Origin: Canna indica
Lineage: Eukaryota; Streptophyta; Magnoliopsida; Zingiberales; Cannaceae
DNA length: 64,000 nt
Assembly (NCBI GenBank): GCA_034359265.1
Contig: CP136890.1
Span: 37,139,001 to 37,203,000 of the forward strand
Direction of reading: 5' to 3'
Part shown: piece after piece, positions 56,061 to 64,000 of the stretch
How the letters are laid out: each line of letters opens with the position of its first letter
How positions within the stretch are numbered: position 1 is the stretch's first letter
Position numbers and translations under genes: made by a program
Notes under the pieces: generated by a model
Seen by the model: only the letters and a program-made list of their open reading frames with translations
Told to the model about the DNA's origin: nothing
Database searches by the model: none

Positions 56061-56068
56061 GGTATACC
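56061..56068. other. target-site duplication of hAT element, left
   Basis: ggtatacc, identical to 60609-60616. The 8 bp length is the hAT signature; the target is itself a palindrome. Confidence 0.92.
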
Positions 56069-56084
56069 TAGGGGTGAGCATCGG

Positions 56085-56260
56085 TCGGTTCGGTAAATTA
56101 ACCGAACCGACTGGTCGGTTAACCGAACCGACCGGTCGGTTAACCGAACCGAGATTTCACTAAAAAATTTACCGTTTACCGAACCGAATTTTTCGGTTAA
56201 CCGACCGAATTAATCAAAAAATTTCGGTTCGGTTCGGTTAACCGACCGAATTAACCGAAA
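56085..56260. repeat. left subterminal GGTTAACC/AACCGA array of hAT
   Basis: About ten copies of cggttaaccga or aaccgaaccgac in both orientations; several centre on the palindrome GGTTAACC (for example 56115-56122 and 56139-56146). Likely transposase-binding region (inference from Ac/Ds-type elements). Confidence 0.8.
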
Positions 56261-57115
56261 TGTGTGTAGCTAATACAGTACATAAAACAGAGAATTTAAT
56301 ACATAAAACAGAAAATACATAAAACATAAATATTATCCAATAATACAGAACAAGTGAACAACAAATTAAGCTTACAACAGATTAAGCTTACAAATAGTTT
56401 AAGTGAACAAATAGTTTAAGCTTACTTAAGCTTATCCAATAATAGTTTAAGCTTACAACAGATTAAGCTTTACAACAAGTGAACAAATTTGATCTTACTC
56501 AAGCTTATCCAACAAGCTTCCAGTTTCCAGTTTCCGGTTTCCACAAGCTTACAAATTTGATCTTACAACAAGCTAAATTAACAAATTTGACAGTTTCCAG
56601 TTTCCACACTTGACACTTCAAAGTTTCTTCCAAGGATATTTTCATACTTCAAAGTTTAGATCTTACTCAAGCATCAATTGAGATATCCACCATTACCCTT
56701 GCAGTAGTAGAAAATAAAGCAAGTTAGCAAATAAAACATACATAGAAAATAAAGCAATTTAGCAATTTAGCATTGAACTAGAAGCTAAGCAGGCAAAGGC
56801 ACCTCATGGAACATGAAATATTAAAGAAGGATGATTAGAAACAGAATTAGAAAGCTATATTTGATACTTGATTAGAAACAGGATGATTGGAACATGAACT
56901 AGAAAGCTATATTTGATAGCCTAAGTAAAGTAAACATTTGATTGCAATGAACTAAATACCAACCAAGTAACCAACCATTCTCAGTCATCTCAGCAACCTA
57001 ACCAGTAACCAAGTAACCTGTAAACAACCATTTAAAAATTAAATTTATAAACAACAAGATTTTATAAAAATTAATTAATTAATTTCGATTAACCACAAGC
57101 TATACACTTAAACAA
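56261..57115. other. hAT 3' non-coding region
   Basis: AT-rich, with short degenerate repeats of an aagcttacaaca phrase (56365-56560) and of a catgaactagaaagctatatttgata phrase (56775-56920). No coding signal. Confidence 0.6.
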
Positions 57116-57249
57116 AAACTCACTGAGTCACCGAGTTAAAACTCTTCAATTTGTAATCGCACTCGGGCCAACTATACTCAATCCAATAATTGGCAAATCT
57201 AATTTTTTCAAATAGACAAACATATTCAATTAATAATATGCACATAAAA

Positions 57250-59352
57250 TTAAACAGAATATATAAAAGAATATATATAAAAATAGAGTACCATACTACC
57301 ATTTTCAAACTTCTCAACTTCTGTGATATCTTCTTCAACATTCAATCCATTAGACTTCCGAATCCAATCTTGTGCACATATCAAAGACTCAACCATCTTC
57401 GGAGTCAAAGAACTTCTAAATGGATCAAGAACCCTCCCGCCAGCACTAAAGGTAGATTCGGAAGCCACTGTGGATATAGGAACAGCCAAGATATCTCGAG
57501 CCATGTGTGAGAGGATCGGAAATCTCTCGGAATTAAGCTTCCACCACTTCAGGATATCAAAATCATCCTTATCTTCCTGCAGTGCCTCATCTAAGTACAT
57601 ATCAAGTTCAGACTTTGCATGAACATGTCCACTCTCAATTCTTCGTTTCTTGGCAATTAACTTGTAATGCCCTCTTGGTCTATTACCAACCGATTCATTA
57701 CTTGAAGTAGTGCTTGATGGACTTGTTTCACTTGAATGACCACTCTCAATTTGTAACATATTCTTGTACTCCTTGAAAATGTCATAAAGTGACATCTCCA
57801 CTCTTTCAAATAGTTCAGTCCCTTCATTTTCACCATAAATATCACAAAAAGAAACTTCCATTGCCATGAATTTCTCACGAGGATCAAGTACAACAGCGAA
57901 GAAAATGATTTTATTCATTCGATCAACGTTTCCCCAATATTTGTCAAACTTTGTCTTCATCTTTGTACCCATTCCCTTCACATTTGAATCATCGCTTCGA
58001 GTCCATTCTAGGATTGCGCTGAGTAGGTCACTAATTTCAGTCCAAAATGTGTTAGATGTAACATATAATGAACCAGAAACACGTATTGTGGTATCATAAA
58101 AAAGCCCTAGCATAGTGATCGTTCTCCTCACGACATCCCAATCCACGAAACCCTTTGAATTTGCATCCACCTCAACTCCGAAGTATAGATCTTCTAATTC
58201 AAAGCTTTCAAATGCTTTCTCATACTTCTCAGCTACACTCAACATCAAGTAAGTGGAATTCCATCTAGTGCACACATCTGAACACAATGTACTCTTATAT
58301 TCAACTTGCACTGAATCAGCACACTCCTTGAATTTCTTAAGCCTGACTGGAGAACTTCTAATATATTTCACTGCCTCCCTGACCCACCTAATTGCAGGAT
58401 CCAAGTCCTTTAAGCCATCTTGCACAATCAAGTTAATTATATGAGCTATGCACCTCATGTGTAAGTACTTGCCATTTGCAATAGTAGTCTCCCAGTTAAT
58501 AAATTTTCGCTTCAAGTGCTCAACAGCCACATCATTTGAACTGGCATTGTCTACTGTAATAGTGAACACTTTATCTATCCTCCACTCTAGTAAGCATGTC
58601 TCTATTGCCCTACTAATAGATTCACCCTTATGACTAGAAATTGGACAAAAATTTAAATCTTTTTTGTGCAGCTTCCAATCCCTATCAATGAAATGAGCTG
58701 TGATGCATATGTAATTGATTTGTTGAATGGATATCCATGTGTCAGTTGTTATGGAAATTTGTTGATCATTATTTTTCAAATAATGTTTCAGCTTCAACCT
58801 CTCATCCATATATAACTGAAAATAATCACGTGATACAGTCCATCTTGAAGGGAATTTAAATCTAGGACATGCATTATGCATAAACTCTTTAAAGCCTTCA
58901 CATTCAACAAATTTAAATGGCAACTCATCAACAATTATCATGCGTGCAAGACTTTTTCTAATAGCAACTTGATCAAACTTCCAAGTAGATAACATACCCG
59001 TACTTTCATCATCTCTCGATGGTTGCAAAGACAACTGTGATTGTGTTTTATCTTCATTCCCCGGTATCTTCTTACACGTTTTCACATGGTAATTGAGTGC
59101 ACTTGTCCCATTTTTTTTTGTATCTGCAGCATATTCTTTCTGACAATACTTGCACTTGCCTTTGATTTCCCCTTTCTCTTTATCAACATAAACTTCAAAG
59201 TATTCCCACACTTTTGACCTTTGTTTTGGGCCTTTTGGCGGCAATGTTGTGTTTCCAATTTCATTGCCGCTTTCATCGCTTGCGGGTGTAGATATTGGTT
59301 GTGCTACTACTGCTACTGTATTTGATTCTGCCTCTTCTTGAGAGTTGGACAT
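57250..59352 (-). CDS. hAT transposase, BED zinc finger type, intact
   Basis: 700 codons without a stop. Residues 45-95 form a BED zinc finger (WEYFEVYVDK; C67, C70, H89, C93). The catalytic domain has ITTDTW (D204), TITVDNASSND (D268), CIAHIINL (C301, H304) and DVCTRWNSTY (359-368). The C-terminal hAT dimerisation domain holds the catalytic Glu in VASESTFSAGGRV (E632), after a helix starting SELDMYLDEA. D204, D268 and E632 correspond to the hAT DDE triad. Length matches RICESLEEPER-like proteins (about 700). The last 15 codons after FENGS are hydrophobic and atypical; a possible GT-AG intron at about 57218-57293 would replace them with a short soluble tail. It should excise and insert the surrounding element. 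Confidence 0.95.
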   Translation of the reverse strand: MSNSQEEAESNTVAVVAQPISTPASDESGNEIGNTTLPPKGPKQRSKVWEYFEVYVDKEKGEIKGKCKYCQKEYAADTKKNGTSALNYHVKTCKKIPGNEDKTQSQLSLQPSRDDESTGMLSTWKFDQVAIRKSLARMIIVDELPFKFVECEGFKEFMHNACPRFKFPSRWTVSRDYFQLYMDERLKLKHYLKNNDQQISITTDTWISIQQINYICITAHFIDRDWKLHKKDLNFCPISSHKGESISRAIETCLLEWRIDKVFTITVDNASSNDVAVEHLKRKFINWETTIANGKYLHMRCIAHIINLIVQDGLKDLDPAIRWVREAVKYIRSSPVRLKKFKECADSVQVEYKSTLCSDVCTRWNSTYLMLSVAEKYEKAFESFELEDLYFGVEVDANSKGFVDWDVVRRTITMLGLFYDTTIRVSGSLYVTSNTFWTEISDLLSAILEWTRSDDSNVKGMGTKMKTKFDKYWGNVDRMNKIIFFAVVLDPREKFMAMEVSFCDIYGENEGTELFERVEMSLYDIFKEYKNMLQIESGHSSETSPSSTTSSNESVGNRPRGHYKLIAKKRRIESGHVHAKSELDMYLDEALQEDKDDFDILKWWKLNSERFPILSHMARDILAVPISTVASESTFSAGGRVLDPFRSSLTPKMVESLICAQDWIRKSNGLNVEEDITEVEKFENGSMVLYFYIYSFIYSV

Positions 59353-59944
59353 CTAATATTTATTTCCATTCAATACAAAACTTGATATAAATAGTAAAAG
59401 CAAGCTGCTATAATGAAAACAAGATACTTGCAAGTTATAATGAAACACAGAAACAAATCTACTGTTATAATGAAACAAATCTACTGTTATAATGAAACAT
59501 TCTACACGACTACACAGACTACTATCAAGTAGATTTATTAAATCTACTTACTACTTACTAATTAAATCTACACAGATGTCACAGACTGTCAAACTAACCG
59601 AAAATAGTAACTGATTAAATCTACACAGATTTATTAAATCCGACTTGAAATCTACACTCAACATCAAGTAGATTTATTAAATCTACAATTCTACACAGTA
59701 ACTGATGCTTGGCAGCAATGCAGCATGCTCAATGTGTTGGTTACTCACATAAGGATAATACTTTACTTTCACATGAAAATGACAACAAGAATCGGAAATA
59801 CAAATCAAAGAATCAAAGATGCTAGCAACAAGAATCAAAAATACAAATCAACTAGGTATTTTAAAAATTTAACCTTGCTTAAGATTGAAGACCGGCTGTC
59901 GGCTGTCGGCTGATGAGGAATTGAGGATGTCGGATGTCGGATGC

Positions 59945-60210
59945 CCCGGGAAGTAGATGCTCACCCCTAGTCCCCTACTGCCGCTGGCCTGGAGTCCTAG
60001 CGATTTGGCGAGGGCCGATTTGGGGGGGAGGCGACTTGGCGAATGCGATTTAGGGGTGAGGAGGCAACTTGGCGAGTGCCGACCGGCCGGAGTGGCGGAG
60101 TGCCGCGTTGCCGACCGATCGGGCTGCCGTCGCTGCGAGTCTGCGACGCTACGTAGCCTGCGTTCGCCCCGGCGTCGCCCGCCTGTGTAGTTAGGGCCGG
60201 CTGATGAGAG
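59945..60210. other. GC-rich block upstream of hAT transposase
   Basis: Rich in CpG (gccgaccggccgg, gcgaatgcgatt), with gatttggcgag/gacttggcgaa repeats. It sits within the transposase promoter or leader region, about 600-860 bp before the ATG. Just 3' of it (59890-59945) are short ggctgtc and ggatgtc repeats. No convincing gene; the frames on both strands are compositional. Confidence 0.5.
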
Positions 60211-60417
60211 AGTCGAGTGCGAGAGAGTAGAGACGGAGAGAGTCGAGTGATCGAGTCTGTCGACTGTATCGAGAACATTAGGTTAGGATTAGGAATCGGG
60301 TCGGGCGGCGGGGCGAGTGGGTATGCGGGTATCGGATTTAACCGTTTAAGCTAATAGTGTTTGGGATACAGATGTCATTAATTGAATTGTTGGGGGTAAA
60401 ATGGTAATTTTTTTTAA

Positions 60418-60595
60418 TTTCGGTTAATTCGGTTAAAACCGATTTTTTACGGTAAATTAACCGAACTGAACCGAAAACCGAAATCCCGGAAAAAATTAAC
60501 CGAAAACCGAACCAAAATTAATTCGGTAAATTCGGTTCGGTTAATTCGGGTTCGGTTCGGTCGGTTTCGGTTCGGTTTCGGTTAATCGGATAATT
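60418..60595. repeat. right subterminal array of hAT
   Basis: About twelve ttcggtta/taaccgaa units in both orientations, mirroring 56085-56260, up to the TIR. Confidence 0.8.
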
Positions 60596-60616
60596 CTGCT
60601 CACCCCCAGGTATACC

Positions 60617-61230
60617 ACTATTTTGAAACAGCATAATTAAAACAAATGGGTCATCCTTTCTTTATTTTATTTCTATGTCAATTAATTCACCCAGTTCAAT
60701 TTAAACAAACAGTAAAACAAAATTTGGGTCAGTCAATTTAGGTTTTGTTGATTTCAATGTTTTAAATTAGTTTAGTTGATTTTAATTGAATTTGATTGAT
60801 TTTTAATTAAACTGAGTTTGAATTTCTTATTTAGAAAAATACAATTCTAGCATAATTAAGCAGTAATAAATAAAAAAATTAGACGTGAATATATAAGAAA
60901 ACAAAATGAAAATCTAGCTCGACCAAATATACATAGCGTGAGTAAAATCTCAAAAATGTGAATACGAGGACTTAGTACATGAATTATGTCGTAAAGAATA
61001 TATTTATTTTATAAAATAAAAGAGAATGTGAATAAGGAATGAATTTTAATTTCTCATTTGGTTGGAATTCTCTCTCGTTTGGTATCATACCTTATATTTT
61101 ATTTTATCTAGTGAAATACACTACTCATAATAATTTGACTCAAATATGAAATTGGGTCATAACCGATGAAAGCAATCCGAATTTGAAAACCCTGTCATGT
61201 ATAGATTTGTTTTTGAAAATCCAATAAGCA
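60617..61230. other. intergenic AT-rich DNA between hAT and LINE
   Basis: No gene or element seen. It continues the AT-rich spacer interrupted by the hAT element (tatacca at the joint). Confidence 0.5.
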
Positions 61231-61236
61231 AGCAAT

Positions 61237-62103
61237 TTTTTTTTCAACAATCAACTTATATCAATGAGAAGGAAGTCCACTTCCTGAGATGTAGACCTCA
61301 CCATCCCCTATATCCATTTCATTCAAAAAAAGCTAAAATATCATTTCAATAATTTATTACAACCTCTTCGTATCTAATATTCATTTTCTTAGAATGCCAT
61401 ATTCTAGAACAGCTATAATAAAGACCTAATTTTGCGGCAAAATGTGCAACAACATTACTATTTCTATTAACAAAAATCTAGTCTTTGACATCAACTTCTA
61501 ATCCAATTCTCCAAATATTATCTACCAATGAGATTAAATTCTAAGGAACCTAAGCTTCCTTCTTTAGAATTTTAATAGCATTAATTGCTGCAATCAGAGC
61601 CCACCCATATGGACTGCAATTCTTCCTTCCTCGCTTATTCTATTCCATACCAAATATTCATGTGTAAAAAGTTTTTTTGCTAGCCTTGAGTTTTCCTCGC
61701 ATACTGTTTTCTAGGAGCCTAGCTCTCCATAGACAAATCCTACACCTGCAACTATGCCTTCCTTCCAAGATGCATCAGAAAATAGGAACTTTTCTTTCAA
61801 TAACTTCTGAACATTTCTATCAGAGGTTAAAGTCATATCAGAAACTCTATTTCTGGTTCTCTCTCCATCAGTATCTTTATTAGCAGAGTAGTCTACAACA
61901 TCCTTCATGACTTTAGCAAAGATGGAGAAGATCCCTTCTTTCTCACACTTGAATTTGGAATTGCACCTATTTTTCCAAATCAACCAAAAGGAAATTGCAA
62001 TAAAAGCTAGCATACATTCTCCCGAGTCCTTCTCCAGGTTCATAGACTCCCTTAGCCATCCTTCGGAGTGCCAAGTATCCTGGTAAACAAAAGCTACCCC
62101 CAA
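61237..62103 (-). pseudogene. RNase H domain of LINE
   Basis: The open stretch 62103-61711 includes ISFWLIWKNRCNSKFKCEKE, the usual linker after zf-RVT, and FLFSDASWKEGIVAGVGFVY with the first RNase H Asp. After a stop near 61710 the rest is readable in pieces (AAINAIKIL-like, then VNRNSNVVAHFAAKL near 61440, the end of RNase H). The domain would help remove RNA during target-primed reverse transcription. Confidence 0.75.
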
Positions 62104-62580
62104 CCTCCTTTGTGCAAACGCCCAGTATTACTTAACAAATTCACACTCCACCAATATATGATTTGTATCATCCTCACCCCGGTCACACGCATGACATGAA
62201 TCAATCTCAATACTAGAGAATGTACCAAATCATTTGGTTGTAGGCAATCTATTCCATAGTAGTTTCCAAAGAAAAATCCTTACTCTCTAAGGAACTTTTA
62301 GTTTCCCGACCTTAGGCCAATCAACCAAATTTTCATTTTCATATTTGCCTCTCCCCTTGAAGAAGTTGTAAGCACTCTTAATTGTCAAATTGCCATTAGT
62401 AGCAGAAGTCCATACCCATCTATCTCTGACTCCTCCTGTACTGATAACTATCTCATTAATTATTGAGCTAATTTCCTTTCCAAAACAAGCATTTAATATA
62501 TTCTGATTCCATACCCCACCAACCATCATATTACATTCATTCTCTACTTTGCACGATTCCGAAACATTCAAGAAAGTAGG
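62104..62580 (-). pseudogene. zf-RVT zinc-binding region of LINE
   Basis: 62571-62287 reads NILNACFGKEISSIINEIVI, then DRWVWTSATNGNLTIKSAYN, the conserved zf-RVT lead-in, then a TAG at about 62288. The next part has RIFLWKLLWNRLPT and the metal-binding pattern SCHACDRGEDDTNHILVECE, with further stops at about 62233 and 62130. Confidence 0.82.
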
Positions 62581-63195
62581 CTACTTATCAAAAGGTGTTG
62601 AAGCCACCCAAGGGTCCTCCCAGATTCTGATTTCATTACCATCTCCAACTGATCGACATTATTAGGCCTTCATTTAGTTCATTCATGCTTTTTGCAATAG
62701 CCTTACCAGTCCATGACAAGTCCCTCCCTTTACTCATCATCCAAGGATGCCATCTTTTGCATCTTTCATTAAGCAAAGAACATCAACCACATTTTTTCTT
62801 ATTAAGAAGAGGTAAAACTCTTCTTGCCATAGCAACTTTCTTCATGTAATGAAGATCTCTTATGCCCAATCCTCCATTCCTTTTACTTTCAGTAACAATA
62901 TTCTAGTTTATCAGATTTGCAGATCTCCTTTCATTATTCCTTGACCAAAAGAATCTCCTTTCATTATTCCTTGACCAAAAGAATCTCTTTTCAGCTTTCA
63001 CAATTTCTTTTACAGCTTCCTCGCTCACCCAGGAAGTCATGAGAGTATGAATTGGTATATAACTTACAACAGAGTTCAACATGATACATTTTCCAGCTTG
63101 AGATAACTAATTACCAACCCAAGAGTCAATTCTCCTTTTGGCTGTGTACCAGGTTCATTTGATATGATTTCTCAAGCCTATTTGGGGTAATAAAA
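62581..63195 (-). pseudogene. C-terminal reverse transcriptase region of LINE
   Basis: Readable pieces in order: RRIDSWVGN (about 63125), LSQAGKCIMLNSVVSYIPIH, TSWVSEEAVKEIVKAEKRFF, KRNGGLGIRDLHYMKKVAMA, CKRWHPWMMSKGRDLSW. These match the thumb and connection wording of plant LINE ORF2. The catalytic YADD part is not in the window. Includes a 30 bp tandem duplication that adds ten residues in frame. Confidence 0.78.
62923..62982. repeat. 30 bp tandem duplication within LINE ORF2
   Basis: Two identical copies of atctcctttcattattcctt followed by gaccaaaaga (62923-62952, 62953-62982). On the minus strand it duplicates RFFWSRNNER, keeping frame. The perfect identity suggests a recent slippage event. 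Confidence 0.92.
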
Positions 63196-63736
63196 TGTTG
63201 TCGTGTCCCACTTAAGTCGTGTGGGACCCACATGACTAAATATAAGCGGTTCACGCACGAAGGCAGAAGCTTCCTCCATTCCAAACAGTGCCATCTCAAG
63301 AGTTTTTCTTCTTGAGCAACTTTTGATTTGCCAAATCGGATGATCATTCTTTTCCCAATTTTGATGATTTTTGGATATGTTGTTCTCCTCGACGAGCTCT
63401 ACAATCTGAATAGTGTTGATCTTAGAAAGGCCATCATTTCTGTGATTTTTTTCAACCTAATTTGGTTAGATCTTTTCAATCTTCAGTTCATTATTATGTT
63501 CGTTGAGATGAAATTATGATGTTTGAGATGAGATTTGATTACCTCTAGTTGTGCTAGGGATGAACAGCTGTACCCATTAATTTTATTAGTGAAAGATTTG
63601 ATCTGGACTAGGTCCCGTGGTTTTTCTATTCACATGGAAGAGTTTTCCATGTAAAAATTTTGGTGTTCTGGTGATCTATTATTTTACTGCTTATTATTAA
63701 TTTTTGCACTTAAAGAAAATAGTTTTATTCCCAACA
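63196..63736 (+). repeat. 5' LTR of copia-D
   Basis: tgttgtcgtgtccc... to ...attcccaaca, 541 bp, TG...CA ends. A TATA-like taaatataag lies at about 63238. Followed at once by a primer-binding site and gag. Short LTRs distinguish it from the other copia families here. The partner LTR is off-window. Confidence 0.8.
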
Positions 63737-63755
63737 ACTAGTATCATAGCGAGGT
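63737..63755 (+). promoter_or_regulatory. diverged primer-binding site (copia-D)
   Basis: actagtatcatagcgagg just after the LTR; compare TTGGTATCAGAGCGAGG. Two G-to-A/T changes (tagtatcatagc) weaken pairing with initiator Met-tRNA. Confidence 0.75.
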
Positions 63756-63781
63756 TAGCTATTTATTTATCTGTGCAAATT

Positions 63782-64000
63782 ATGATGGATGACTCAAACA
63801 GTATGTTTAAATTGACTTCCTCAAATTATTCTATGTGAAAGCCAAGGATGGAAGATCTTTTAAATTGCAAAGATCTATATGATCCCATTGAGGGTGAAAT
63901 TGGTAGATCAAAAAATAAATCTGATAAGGAATGGAAAAAGATGAACAGAAAGACTGTTGGTACAATTAGACAGTGGATAGATAACACTGTTTATCATCAT
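63782..64000 (+). pseudogene. gag N-terminus (copia-D), runs off the window
   Basis: ATG 63782 opens MMDDSNSMFKLTSSNYSM, then TGA at 63836-63838 (TGG Trp in relatives), then KPRMEDLLNCKDLYDPIEGE and EWKKMNRKTVGTIRQWIDN to the window edge. This is the start of a copia gag (the LTxxNYxxWKxRMED signature). Apart from the single nonsense change the frame is open. Confidence 0.82.

Larger units (their letters stand above)
56069..60608 (-). mobile_element. complete hAT transposon (RICESLEEPER-type), 4.54 kb
   Basis: Left end TAGGGGTGAGCA, right end TGCTCACCCCCA: a 12 bp TIR with one mismatch. Perfect 8 bp TSD. Both subterminal regions are dense in aaccga/cggtt repeats. The only gene is the intact transposase at 57250-59352 on minus. 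Its promoter side (59353-60608) includes a GC-rich block at 59945-60200 in otherwise AT-rich DNA. Of all elements in the window this is the one with complete ends and an undamaged gene. Confidence 0.95.
61231..63195 (-). mobile_element. L1-like LINE, 5'-truncated
   Basis: On the minus strand the order is C-terminal reverse transcriptase region, zf-RVT domain and RNase H, then a 3' UTR ending ATATAAGTTGATTGTTG and an A run (plus-strand tttttttttc at about 61233). No LTRs. The 5' side is cut at 63195 where copia-D is inserted. Multiple stops show it is dead. Confidence 0.85.

Noticed and set aside
57120..57341. 73-codon minus-strand frame downstream of the hAT transposase as a separate gene
   Set aside because: It overlaps the transposase end in another phase. 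Only its distal part might serve as a spliced terminal exon.
59957..60278. GC-rich frames (77 and 93 codons) beside the hAT transposase as a second gene
   Set aside because: Overlapping frames on opposite strands driven by composition, with no domain or homologous feature.

Overview
This window is nuclear DNA from a flowering plant and is almost entirely nested transposable elements. The evidence is the set of families present: SIRE-type and other Ty1/copia elements, a Tekay/Del-like Ty3/gypsy element, CACTA (En/Spm) transposons, a RICESLEEPER-type hAT transposon, L1-like LINE relics and a MITE. GT-AG introns are visible in a CACTA gene. No bacterial or viral gene organisation is present. I cannot name the species. 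Only one short ORF (50711-50932) looks like an ordinary host gene.

Layout from left to right. (1) 1-4676: right part of a minus-strand SIRE-like copia (copia-A), inserted in a minus-strand CACTA element (CACTA-A, 4677-14747). (2) 5236-13449: a Ty3/gypsy element with 2.5-2.7 kb LTRs, also inside CACTA-A, with a perfect 5 bp target duplication (cccta) and gag-protease deleted. (3) 14748-22450: AT-rich spacer with a solo SIRE-like LTR (16211-17995, TSD gctga), a MULE-type MITE (19416-19598, 9 bp TSD), one end of another CACTA element and LTR scraps. (4) 22451-33699: a decayed plus-strand copia (copia-B, TSD aaagg) whose 5' LTR is split by a second solo SIRE-like LTR (24111-25816, TSD tcttt). (5) 33975-48883: plus-strand CACTA-B with CACTA termini and TSD tca. 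It carries a TNP2-type transposase pseudogene split by minus-strand SIRE-like copia-C (37570-45800, TSD gagcc/gagac) and a multi-exon second gene. (6) 48884-56060: spacer with a 73-codon gene for a putative small membrane protein, a hAT-like relic, a possible LTR relic and a LINE tail. (7) 56069-60608: a complete hAT element with an intact 700-codon transposase, 8 bp TSD and TIRs. (8) 61231-63195: 5'-truncated LINE, cut by copia-D (63196 to the window edge), of which the LTR, primer-binding site and start of gag are visible.

The nesting gives a relative order: both CACTA elements predate their retrotransposon inserts, and copia-B predates the solo LTR within it. Most coding capacity is dead. 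The recurring nonsense changes (CAG to TAG, TGG to TAG or TGA, CGA to TGA) are what deamination of methylated cytosine would give. The hAT transposase is the exception.

The two most unusual signals are short inverted-repeat arrays in LTRs. The gypsy LTRs carry a row of hairpins in which a nearly constant core is flanked by stems that differ from unit to unit but remain self-complementary. All five SIRE-like LTRs carry an array of GGTCGACC palindromes just upstream of a TATA box.
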